Source of the DNA: Laguncularia racemosa
Lineage: Eukaryota; Streptophyta; Magnoliopsida; Myrtales; Combretaceae
NCBI GenBank assembly: GCA_037954665.1
Contig: JBBMOL010000196.1
Location: 1,054,001-1,118,000 of the forward strand
Length of the DNA stretch: 64,000 nucleotides
Reading direction: 5' to 3'
Positions 36,101 to 46,389 of the stretch are shown in pieces; positions within the stretch are counted from its first letter, which is position 1; every line of letters begins with the position of its first letter. Below the pieces are notes generated by a model, which had not been told where the DNA came from, did no database searches, and saw nothing but the letters and a program-made list of their open reading frames with translations. The position numbers and the translations under genes are program-made.

Positions 36101-38503
36101 TACTCTTCGTATGAACCTTCATCTTCAGAAGAAGAAGAGATTTAATGCAATGATATTGAATCATCTTCTAAAGAAGAAATCAATTTCCTAACTAGGGAAG
36201 AAGAAGAATTTCTTCTCAAGTTAGATTTAATGAATGATGATCAGAAATTAAGATGGTTGGAAAATTCCAAACCAACGTCTTCAGTTTCTAATAATTTAAC
36301 CTATAATCTAAATGAAGTTCTTCATAGGAGTAAGTCTAGAGATCATAAACCAATTATGGTTAATGATCTTCATAATGAAATTAAAATTCAAAAAGAAGAA
36401 ATCAAAGAATTAAAATTGATGCAACATAAGTTGCAGCAAGAATTCTTTGAACTCAAAGCCAGAATGAGGATTGAGTATTCAGATGACACTAAATATGAAA
36501 GTTCTACCAATAGAGATTCTGAAAAAGAAATCAGTCCAGAATACCTAATGCAACTACTAGAAGTCATTACTAGGAAATGGGTAATGAATATTACCGTTAA
36601 GATAAATGAGGAATTTATCCTAGAAACTACTGCTCTATTTGATACTAGCGCTGATTTAAATTACGTTAGAGAAGGGTTAATCCCAACAAAATATTTTGAA
36701 AAAACAACCCAATCTCTAAGCTCTACATCCGGTAACATATTAAACATTAATTTCAAATTACCTAATGCAGAAGTTGTTAAAAATAATGTGTCCTATAACA
36801 CTTCCTTCATTTTAGTAAAAAAATTGAAGTAGAATGTGATATTAGGAATACCTTTTATCAACTTAATCCAACCTTTTAAGGTTAACAATGATGGGATTGA
36901 AACAAATTATCTCATAAGGAAAATCTGTTTTGATTTTGTTTCAAAACCAAAAACCAAAATGATATATCAACTTAAACAAAACTCAGTTTCTAAGTTAAAC
37001 TGTTTGATTAAAGCCAAGGAAGACCAACTATCCTTCTTAAATGATGATTTGAATCTTCATAGGATCGAAGATCAAATCAAAAGAAATCCTGTTAAGGAAA
37101 GGATTTCTAAATTAGAAAGTGAAATCAGAAAAGATATATGTTCCACTTTACCTAATGCTTTATGGGATAGGAAGTCCCACTCAATCGAATTACCTTATGA
37201 AGGTAACTTCGATGAGAAAAATGTACCAACGAAGGCAAAACCTTCACAAATGAATCGCGATGTTCTAAAACATCGTAAAAATGAAATTAATAATTTGTTA
37301 GCTAAAAAGCTAATACGCAAATCCAAGTCACCTTGGAGTTGTTCGGCTTTCTACATTAACAAAAATGCTGAAATTGAAAGAGGTGTACCAAGATTGGTAA
37401 TTAATTACAAGTCTCTTAACAATGTTTTAAAATGGATTGGGTACTTAATACCTAATAAGAAAGATCTGCTTGGAAGAATACACAATGCTAAGGTATTCTC
37501 TAAGTTCGACATGAAATATAGGTTTTGGCAAATCCAGATAAAAGAATCCAATAGGTACAAAATAGCATTCACTGTCCCTTTTGGACAATATGAATGGAAT
37601 GTTATGCCCTTTGGATTAAAAAATGCACCCTTTGAGTTTCAGAGGATAATGAATGAAATTTTAAGCGATTACTCAAAATTTGTAATCATTTATATTGATG
37701 ATGTATTGATCTTCTCTCCTAATGTGGATCAACATTTCAAACATGTAAAAGCTTTCATTAAGAAAGGTAAAATGAATGGTTTAGTAGTATCGCCTTCTAA
37801 GATATCCTTATTCTAAACCAGGATTAGGTTCTTAAGATTCGATATTCACAATGGAACAATCACTCCAATTAAGAGATCCATAGAATTTGCTTCTAAGTTT
37901 CCAGATAGAATTTTGGACAAGACTTAGCTCTGAAGATTCTTAGGTAGCTTAAATTATGTAACAGATTTCTTTAGGAATCTCAATGTCTTGTGTAAGCCTC
38001 TTCATAACAGGCTTAAGAAAAATCCACCAGAATGGTCTAACATATATACACATGTAATCAGACAAATCAAAGAGAAAATTAAGGAAATTCCTTGCATCCA
38101 TATAGCAGATCCATTCCTACCAAAGATAGTAAAGACTGATGTATTTGATATAGGTTTCAAAGGAATCCTTAAGCAAAAATCCAATGGCAATGAATGTGTA
38201 GTCCAGTTTGTGTCAAAACACTGGAACCAATGTCAACTTAATTATTCCACAATTAAAAAGGAAATTTTAGCAATTGTTTTAACAATTTCCAAATTTCAAG
38301 GAGATTTGTTAAATAAAAAATTTCTTTTAAGAATTGACTGCAAAGCAACTAAAAATATTTTAGAGAAAGATGTTCAAAATTTGGCTTCAAAACAGATTAT
38401 TGCTAAATGGCAATCAATTTTATCTTGTTTTGATTTCGATATCGAGCATATCAATGGAACATCCAATTCTCTTCCTAATTTCCTTACCCGTGAATTCCTA
38501 TAG
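33174..38503 (+). pseudogene. Viral ORF1 polyprotein, plus copy, broken
   Basis: About 1776 codons from ATG 33174 (MNLFNRTMSSSIF) to TAG 38501-38503. Movement protein spans about 33174-33946, with EWNYIHIGLIQ. The coat protein region runs about 34043-35700, with QLKGWCDNYL at 35275. The zinc finger at 35979-36020 has the Cys residues but its His reads Tyr. Protease active site D-T-S-A-D starts at 36641, with Ser in place of Gly. RT spans about 37270-37830 with Y-I-D-D intact at 37691-37702. RNase H spans about 38100-38500, with KTDVFD, KKEILA and RIDCKA. Stops or shifts lie near 33385, 33945, 34634, 35035, 35312, 36832 and 37816. The lesions differ from those of the minus copy. Confidence 0.9.
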
Positions 38504-38507
38504 GGAG

Positions 38508-39832
38508 ATGCCTCCTAAAAGGGATAAGGGGACGGGGAAGGAAGTCCCTTGGAATGGACTTACAAATGTCTGGTCATGGCTTGCTGCTATGGCCTCCAAT
38601 CATGTGCCTCATCCAAACCAATGAAACGTCCCGATGAGGATAATGTGAGTTTAAACACTAATGTAGTAATTACGCTTGAATTAATCAAGGCAATTACTAG
38701 TGCGTTAGGTTTACGATCACCTAAAAAAGGCCGCAATGAGATGATTTCTAAGAAATCATCACAAAATGTTCATATTACAGAGGTGTCGTCTTCCTCTGAG
38801 AAGGCATTAGTCCCTCAAAATGTTTTCCCAAAATCAAAATTTTATGTCAAGGATATTTTGAAGTATATCTTCTCAGTAGAGAAAGGGATGCATGAAAATG
38901 ATCTTTTTGAATTTGCTAGGAAAATATTTCCTGAAAATGTTTTTCACATACCACATGACAACTTAAAAAATATGGAATACTATGAAAGAATCTTGATTGA
39001 AGCATGTTCTGTTTCAATTAAGCATTTTGAAAATAATGGAGTAATTAGTTACTCAACCGCTAGAATCCATAAGGTCATAAACCTTTGTGATTAGCCTAGC
39101 AAACCTCATGAAAACTAGAAATTCAAAATTAACCCTTTGATGCCTCTAGTACCACACCTTACCATTTATAATTATTTTGATTATAAACAAGCGTGGTTTA
39201 ATGCTTTTCTCAAAATGAACAAAAAAAGATCCCATATATGGCTCATCTTTTTTGAAAAATGTCCTTTAAAAAACCTTCCTTATTGGTTTGCACACTGGTG
39301 GGATGAATTTGGGGCTATTGAGGAAATAGTCCATGAAAATGCTAGAAAAGGATTCAATCTTTTCCTAAAATGTTATGAGCCAAATGCTCATGAATATATG
39401 TTCAATAAAACTATGTTATATTATATGCACATTGGTATATTATGGGTAATGACCTAGTTCTTTGGGTACAAACCAGATTGATGTACTTAGACTCCTGTTT
39501 TCTCTAGGCGATTTAAGGTCAAATGGTGGGACGAATTCAAAAAGTGGGATAAGGTGAAAGAGTCAGCAATTGACCAATTGCTGACTAAATAGAGAAGCCT
39601 TGCCTAAGGAAATGCATAGACTCCATTTCTTCATGATAAAGGTTTCTTAATGTCATTAATGGCCAAGACCCAAAACTCATAGCAAATGAAGGAAGTTTTG
39701 GAAAATGCTTTGGCTCAATTGAAGAAGATCGATGAAGAAATGAAGACCAATGTTGAAGATTCCACTAAATCAACATATAGTGGACAAAGCAATGAAGATG
39801 ATTGCTACGGCATCAACCTAGGTAGTCCGTAG
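38508..39832 (+). pseudogene. Viral ORF2, plus copy, frameshifted
   Basis: Starts at ATG 38508 (MPPKRDKGTGKE), four bases after the ORF1 stop. A deletion of a few tens of bases after WSWLAAMA (near 38590) shifts the frame; ORF2 then reads from about 38610 to 39094, with stops near 39094 and 39457, and ends at TAG 39830-39832. Segments shared with the minus copies are SEKALVPQNVFPKSKFYV, the YWFAHWWDEFG Trp cluster, FKVKWWDEFKKW and a charged tail. Its function is unknown; no signal peptide or membrane segment is evident. Confidence 0.82.
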
Positions 39833-39846
39833 GAATCAAATGTAAG

Positions 39847-39945
39847 TATTTTGTTACACTTGTAACAAAATACGTAGAATTAATAAAGTATAGTATTAAA
39901 ATACTATACTAATTTTTTGTATTGATATACCATTACAAATGGTAT
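39847..39945 (+). promoter_or_regulatory. Cluster of three perfect stem-loops after viral ORF2
   Basis: Stem 1 is TATTTTGTTACA/TGTAACAAAATA with a 2-nt loop (39847-39872). Stem 2 is TATAGTATT/AATACTATA with a 2-nt loop (39889-39908). Stem 3 is ATACCATT/AATGGTAT with a 3-nt loop (39927-39945). Related stems occur in the minus copies near 17700-17820 and 31085-31180. Position between ORF2 and TATA suggests an RNA-end or regulatory role, which is inference. Confidence 0.7.
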
Positions 39946-40167
39946 AATGTAATGTACAGTCCTTCGTCATCTACGGAACAATGTCCCATGGTGTCATCAC
40001 TAATGCTAATGGACTAAACTGTCTTCTACAGTTTGAATGACAGGTAGACCTTTTCCACCGAAAAATTCTTTGGGAATTACTGCTCAAATAATAATATTCC
40101 CGACAAAAATCACTATTCATTACAGTAAAAGGTACTTTTACTGTTTAAATAGTGAAAATGTGGATTC

Positions 40168-40178
40168 TATAAAAAAGG
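40168..40178 (+). promoter_or_regulatory. Viral pregenomic promoter TATA box
   Basis: TATAAAAAAGG lies about 335 bp after ORF2 and is preserved at the same place in the minus copies (30844-30855 and 17480-17491). Confidence 0.7.
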
Positions 40179-41011
40179 AAGCCATTTCATTCAGAAGGCA
40201 TCCAAAAAATTTAAAATTCTAAAGAACTTAAGAACCTCTTAAGACCTCTCAAAACCTTTAACTCACAAATACTCTTCTCCATCTAACTTCTCTTCCTCAC
40301 CTCCGGGCACCTACCTTTGGCCACTTCTTCCATACACTCCTATCCTCTCTCTATCCCAAACACTAGCATCTTCTTCTATGGTTGATGAACCATAGGCCCT
40401 AAGTACGTAAACATACTTAGGTAATTATCCTGTTACTAACCCTTCACATAATCTTCTTCCATCCTTTCTGTCTTTCCATCTCTACTTCTCACCTCCTTTC
40501 TTCTTTAATGTATTGTTTGTTTCTGTTTGCTTTCATAATGTTCTGTAATGCTTATTAATGTTTAATGAAGTAAATATTTTTATATTTACTTGATTAATTT
40601 AATTTAGAATGAACAAGCCCCATTAGTCTTGGCACTACCGCCTATGGTGGTTATTGTTCTTGCAATTTATTTTTCTCCACACGGACTGGTTAAGCCGCCT
40701 TCTGGAGTTTTATTTTCTGCAATTTACTTAATGTTTTAATATCTTAAGTATATCGACTGGAAACAAGTCGCTGAGGGCTACTGGTCCAAAAGAGATACCT
40801 TGAAAAATGGATTCTCGTTGCAATTTGCATGACAATGCTACGTACTTTAGATATTTTTATATTTTTGCAATTTTTACTCTGATTGTTTAATTCTTATCTA
40901 CTTTTCATAATTTATCATCTCTATACAAACAATTAGGCCGGTAGGATTGTTTAGTTAGCTCTAGACTTTCCTTAGGTCTCACTTCCTTCTAGGAAGTGTC
41001 CCCTAGCGTTT
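40179..41011 (+). other. Viral leader, end of the plus copy
   Basis: Noncoding. It matches the minus leaders and ends with CTCACTTCCTTCTAGGAAGT at 40978, the terminal redundancy with 32850. No gene is supported. Confidence 0.75.
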
Positions 41012-41243
41012 ACTATGGAAGCTAAAGGGTCTAGCATAAAGAAAATTATTGACAAGCATGGATCGATCGTTCATACTCCAGTTCTCTTACATCCCTAAGG
41101 ACCATTAACATAGAGGTATCTAATCCTAATTTGGTATGAGGTTTGTCTCCTACTTAGATTAAACCTATGTGCAAGTAATTCCATTCCTGTCCATATTTTC
41201 AAATGGAATTACAATTCATTAATTCAATTGATGTCAATCCATT
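41012..41243. other. Scrambled viral scraps at the right edge of the array
   Basis: 41012-41055 is a short plus-strand coat-region piece matching about 34588-34630. 41056-41243 is a minus-strand movement-protein piece matching 29300-29480. The edge abuts a TA microsatellite. Confidence 0.78.
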
Positions 41244-41339
41244 ATATATATATATATATATATACAATATGTATGGTGTGTTGGGTGTCCCCTATGTGTG
41301 TATGGGCACAAGGCTACCTCTTACGACTGGTTTGACTAT

Positions 41340-41376
<37 letters not shown>

Positions 41377-41743
41377 ATGTATGTGCATGCTGAGTAAATT
41401 TGCTGGATTTCTACCTAATCGTGCATGCGTGAAGCCTTTCTTGCATTGCAACAATTGGATATATGTATATAAATACCGCACTTATTGGATTGCTGGGCAT
41501 TCCCTGTACGTACGTGTGTGAAGTTTTCTTTTTTATTTTTTTCTTATTGCTACTGGTGTAAAACATATACATATGTATATTAGTTGTAATGCAGAAACAC
41601 CAACATAATGTTATGAATAAGTAGGTGTATATATAGTTCCATGTAACCTTATGATTGCCGGGTCTTCTCCCCTCCAAACTTGCTTGTGCTTACTATGGAT
41701 GCTAGCCAAAATTAAGAATTTCCCCTTCTTTTTGCTACTGCTT
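41244..41743 (+). repeat. Chromoviral LTR-like DNA with TA microsatellites
   Basis: TA runs lie at about 41243-41265 and 41341-41375. In between are GTGTG-rich stretches like those left of the viral array (15470-15560). No gene is supported. Confidence 0.5.
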
Positions 41744-42750
41744 TGATGTGCCTAAATGGGGTTTAAGCACATGCAAAACAATCCAACTAACAACCCCAAA
41801 AGACAAGGCCAATTCGGATTACTTTTAGGGCAATATTGCATCGTGAACCCTAAATGCAATCTTGGATCCGATTGTTAAAGTTCATAAAATGATTAATACA
41901 AAGAAGTATTTCTCAATGAAGATCACAAACTATGCTTGAAAGGCCACGTGATTACCACTCAAAATCAACAAGAACAATAACTGAGATCTACCTTCTAAGA
42001 GGATTGATTTCACGGTTTAAGAAACGTACACAATAGATGAATCAAAACAAATATAAAAGGAACTCAATTAAGCACAATATTTTTTAATAATAAGGAATCA
42101 AATTTGACCAAGAAATGTTTCGATCTAACCTTAGATATGACACACTAGAGAAGAAAAGAAAACACAACAAATAGAAATTGATATAACTCAAAATTTCTCT
42201 TTGTTGCACTCGACACAATTCCAACTCTTGGGATTGAAATTGATAATAGGGATTGAACTAGGATGAACCCTAAGTTCTCTCACATAAAATGATGTGTGTA
42301 TATTCTGAAAATTGTCCCCCAAAAAACCCTAAGCAAGTATTTATACTTGCTCCCTTTAGGGTTAAAAGTTTACAAAATTACAACTATACCACTTTTAGGG
42401 TGGCTAGTCCTAAATGAAAATTACAAACAAATGAAAGTGTCCCAAAAGAAAATTACAATATAAAATGGTCCAATAACAATTACAAAGTACAAAAATAATA
42501 TAAATCTTCAAGAGTCAATGCTTTGAAGTGAAATCAATCGTAGTAGGCCTTTGGATGCAAATTTGATGATATCCCGTGGCCATCAACTAATGTAAGTCAT
42601 GTGGCATCCCATGGAGAAATATTATTGTACCTATAAGATTAATACTCATATATTTATTAGATAAAAGAAATAAAGTGAAATATGAGCGATTTGGATCATC
42701 GTCTAAATCGAGTTTTGAAAGCATCTATGGTGCTAGAAAATTTCCCATCA
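41744..42750 (-). repeat. Solo LTR related to the CRM-like LTR at 18783
   Basis: 1007 bp. On the minus strand it starts TGATGGGAAATTTTC and ends AGGCACATCA. It has TATAAATA (minus strand, 42338-42345). Flanks TGCTT (41739-41743) and TGCTC (42751-42755) are a 5-bp target duplication with one difference. With no internal region or partner LTR, it fits LTR-LTR recombination. Confidence 0.85.
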
Positions 42751-44914
42751 TGCTCTATACATAGCTATATGTCTAATTGGAACATAGTAGGCTACTGACT
42801 CTCTTTTCATTTCCTTCCATGTGCATGGGTATGTGATGATTCCATGGATGGTTGTATGGTTTGTAAAAGTATATATGTACATGCTGGAGACTTGCCTAGG
42901 AAATGGGAAGAAGGGAAGCCGTAGAGTCTTATGTGGATGTAAATAAATATGCATATGTGTATAAGGCTTGGAGGTTAGAAGAAAACTACGAGGAAGTGGA
43001 AGCAAGCATAGGAATGTCATATAAGTATATTTTATATGCGAGATGAGGAATGTGGAAATGGAAATTTGACTTAAATAGTTGGACTATAAGATAAAATGGA
43101 GGTGGGAGTTAGAATTGTATTGATGTTGGTCTTTTTGTGAGCTTGTGTGTTAGGAAATTTAGAAGGAAGGTGGAAATCCATGATTGAGGATATGAGATAA
43201 CACGTATATAGACATGTATTGGCACATAGGTGTTGGATCTCTTTTCCTTTGTGAGTGAGCATGGTTTTTCTAGTAGGAATAATAAGAGACGACATGGCAT
43301 GTGCATTGTTAACGATTGTGGAGATTGATGATGAGATTATAGACACATGTCGACATGGAGGATGTTGGAAGCGGAGGCTAGAAAGAAGGGATTCTAAGTA
43401 GTCAATCTAAACCATAAGTATATGCATACATCACAAGTTAAGAAGGAGGAGTTAAGTTGCTAATAATCTAAGTCCTTACCATCATAGCTACATATGCTAG
43501 GGGTAAGTGAGATAGAAGTATAGGATATCGAAATAGGTATAAGCCATAGACATATAGGATATATAGGATTAGGGGAAAAAGTACTCATAGTCAAGTATAA
43601 ACAATAAACACATATCTTGATGTCATAATATTCATAGATAATGGAGAGATGGGAATCTAACTTAAACTTCATTCGCCATAGGTATATATGTATATATTTA
43701 GGGACAAGACATATAATTATAATCATGAATAAGAAGTCTATTGCTTGATGATCTCTTGCTAAATGATTAGTGCATTATGAATGGAATGTGTGTTGACATG
43801 GTTGTCACTTATATATGCGCTTGACCTTAAATGATCACCTTAAAACCTTAACTAATTATTTGACTAATTAAAAACCCGATATGCATTGCATGAACATTGC
43901 ATTGTTCAAGGCCATCATAACTATAAGGTAAGCCGAAAGTAATCAGAGGGTTATTGTTTCACCAAGTGTGAACTAATTGACTAGGGGATTGTCGTGCCTT
44001 GACGGTTTCAAGTTCAACCTATCTCTTGAAGGTGTGTAAATGCTTGGTATATGAGAGACACTTGAGTTTAGATCACTAAAGCTAAGACACAGCTATCATA
44101 AATTGATAAGAGTAATTAAATTATGTGTAAGACGTTGGCTTTGATGGTGGCTTCGGAATCACGCTGGTTATCAGAAGATCACGTGAGATGCTACATTCAT
44201 ATGATTTTTCATGCATAGCATTTGTTTTGACAACTTGCTTGAAATTTTTTATGTTTATTGCAACACTAAGATATTGTACTCCTATCTCACTAAGCTATTA
44301 ACTCACCCCTCCATAGACTGTTTTGCTAGTAAAAATCTTAAAAGCAAGGGATGGGATAAGATGCAAAATGTCGAGAGTTTTTAGAAGCTAAGAACGATAA
44401 AGTAAGAATTATGATTGGTAGACTATCTAAATGAAATGCCATTTTAGGACCTTGATGCAAATTTTGAATTTGTGAGACTTAGGGTTTTATTCCATTTTAC
44501 TTGTTATTAGGGGATTCCGACTCTTTGCGATCTTAGTTGGCCGTGGAACATGGGAATCCGTAGTTAAATTTTTATCATACAATTTTATGTAATATGATTA
44601 GTTGTAATTGATTAAATAATTATTTAAAGCCTTGTGGCCTCTGACTCACAAGGTGGTTATCATGTAATGGGTCAACACATGACATGATAACTTTAGTGGA
44701 AACTTCCAAGCCCCCTTTAGGGCATAACAGTAATGCTCCTTCAAGAGGACATGTGTGCGCGTGAAGGAGGAAACTTTGCTTCCTTTCCACAAGTGTGCAA
44801 GTGCTGGCTTTATTTTCCATTTGTCAGAGTGTATGTGTTGGTTCTTGCTTCCTTTTCTCTTGCATGCGTGTGTGTGAATCAAACTTCTAGTAAGAGGGGA
44901 ATGTGGAGAGGAAC

Positions 44915-44963
<49 letters not shown>

Positions 44964-46389
44964 CTGGATGAGGGGAGCAAGATGGATGATGGAATTAAAT
45001 GATTAGATAAATATATATAGGTACATACAAATGATGTATTGTGGGAAGGGAGTATATATATACATTAGGGGATCTACATGAGGGAATTGTATGTAAAAGG
45101 GGAGGCAAGAAAAAGAAAATATATATATGCATGTATATAATCTTATGGACATCAACTTAAATATATATCTATATATATTGGTGTGTGACGGCTAAGAAAG
45201 GATCGGAGTAGGAAGCCATACATATATGAATACATATAAAATAATAGCAATGCACTAAGTGCATTTTCATATGCACTTGTGAAAATTTCTAAATTAGGAT
45301 GGAAGGAAAAAAAAGGAGAGCAATTAAATGACTTTAGATAAAAATATGATGTTTGGTGATTTATCTCTTCCGGCAATGTGGATGTTGTTTTATGATTGTG
45401 ATTGAACAAGTGTATTCCATATCTACCTTGGTTATGATTGAATTTTGAGTGGTTAAGGCGTGATCACCTTAAAACACAAAATCAATTAATTGACTTAGCT
45501 AAAAGCCAACATGCATTACATGAGACATTGCATGATTGAAGGTCATCGTTGCTATAAAGCGCATCAGAAGTAATCATAGGATTATTGTTTCGCTAAGTGT
45601 GAGCTAAATGATTAGGGGATTATTGTGCCTTGATGAATCTGAGTCTGATTTGTCCTTGAGGGTGTGTAATGTTCAGTGTGTGAGTAACACTTGAACCTAG
45701 ATCACAAAAGCTAAGAGATAAACTATAACAAAGAGATAAGAGAAAAATAAATTGAGTTTAAGAGCTAGGCATTGATGGTATAATCTAAATCCCTAACCTA
45801 AGGTTAAGGGGGGCATAAACCCTAGACTTCACGCTAGTTACTGAAAGATCGTGTATGATGTTGCATTCATATGGTTGTTCATGCATTACATATGAATTTG
45901 ATAACTTGCTTGTAATTGCTTGTATTTGTAATAGCATTAAGAGATTGCACCTTATCTCACTAAGCTATTAGCTAACCTTTAGGTCGTGATTACTTGAACT
46001 TTGTTAAGGGATACCAAAGCATAGTAAGTACATTTCGTGAAGCTAAGGGTAAGGGAACAATGAAGAGAAAGTAATGACTAGTTTTATATAGTGATAGACT
46101 CTGAGAGTGTAAAGTCTACAATTATTCTATTTTGATATAAAAGGATCCTGATATACTTGTTTTCTAATGGGAGCTAATTAAGGCTCTCTTTTAAGATTGA
46201 TATGTAACATTTCCATTAAGTACGGAACAAGTGGATTTGGAAATGAACAAATGCCCGAGGTATTCGAGTAGTATTTGTTATAATTAAAGACATTGTTTTA
46301 CTTGAGCTAAGACACTTCATAGTTGCTTAATAAAGGTTAGGCAATTGTGGTAGGTTGTCACATTTTGAGTACCTAAAGGGGGTGTGACA
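42751..46389 (+). repeat. Chromoviral LTR-like DNA containing a diverged direct duplication
   Basis: A block around 43800-44640 recurs, diverged, at about 45430-46389 (shared GATCACCTTAAAAC, GGGGATT-GTGCCTTGA and CTTGAGGTGTGTAA-like pieces). A TA run is at about 44920-44960. It ends GGGGGTGTGACA at 46389, an LTR-style terminus, right before gag-like coding scraps. Exact LTR limits are unclear. No gene is supported. Confidence 0.5.

Larger units (their letters stand above)
15598..41243. mobile_element. Endogenous caulimovirid (florendovirus-like) array with inverted and tandem copies
   Basis: Virus-derived DNA fills this span except for the retroelement at 18783-23987. The genome unit has an initiator tRNA-Met site, a large ORF1 (movement protein, coat protein, zinc finger, protease, RT, RNase H), an ORF2 of unknown role, then a noncoding region with a TATA box. 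The plus copy's repeated ends (32850 and 40978) give a unit of about 8.13 kb; the two ORF2 starts of the minus tandem (32563 and 24371) are 8.19 kb apart. ORF1 plus ORF2 and the tRNA-Met site fit Florendovirus better than the single-ORF Petuvirus, but the genus needs a phylogeny. No copy is intact. Confidence 0.88.

Noticed and set aside
15598..41243. Possibility of an intact, reactivatable virus genome
   Set aside because: Each copy has several stops and frameshifts, and key residues are lost in protease or zinc finger.
41243..41375. TA repeats as possible matrix-attachment or replication sites
   Set aside because: Simple microsatellites; nothing beyond composition supports a specific function.
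43071..43726. Overlapping minus-strand ORFs in 43-44 kb
   Set aside because: No domain, low-complexity composition, and embedded in LTR-like DNA.
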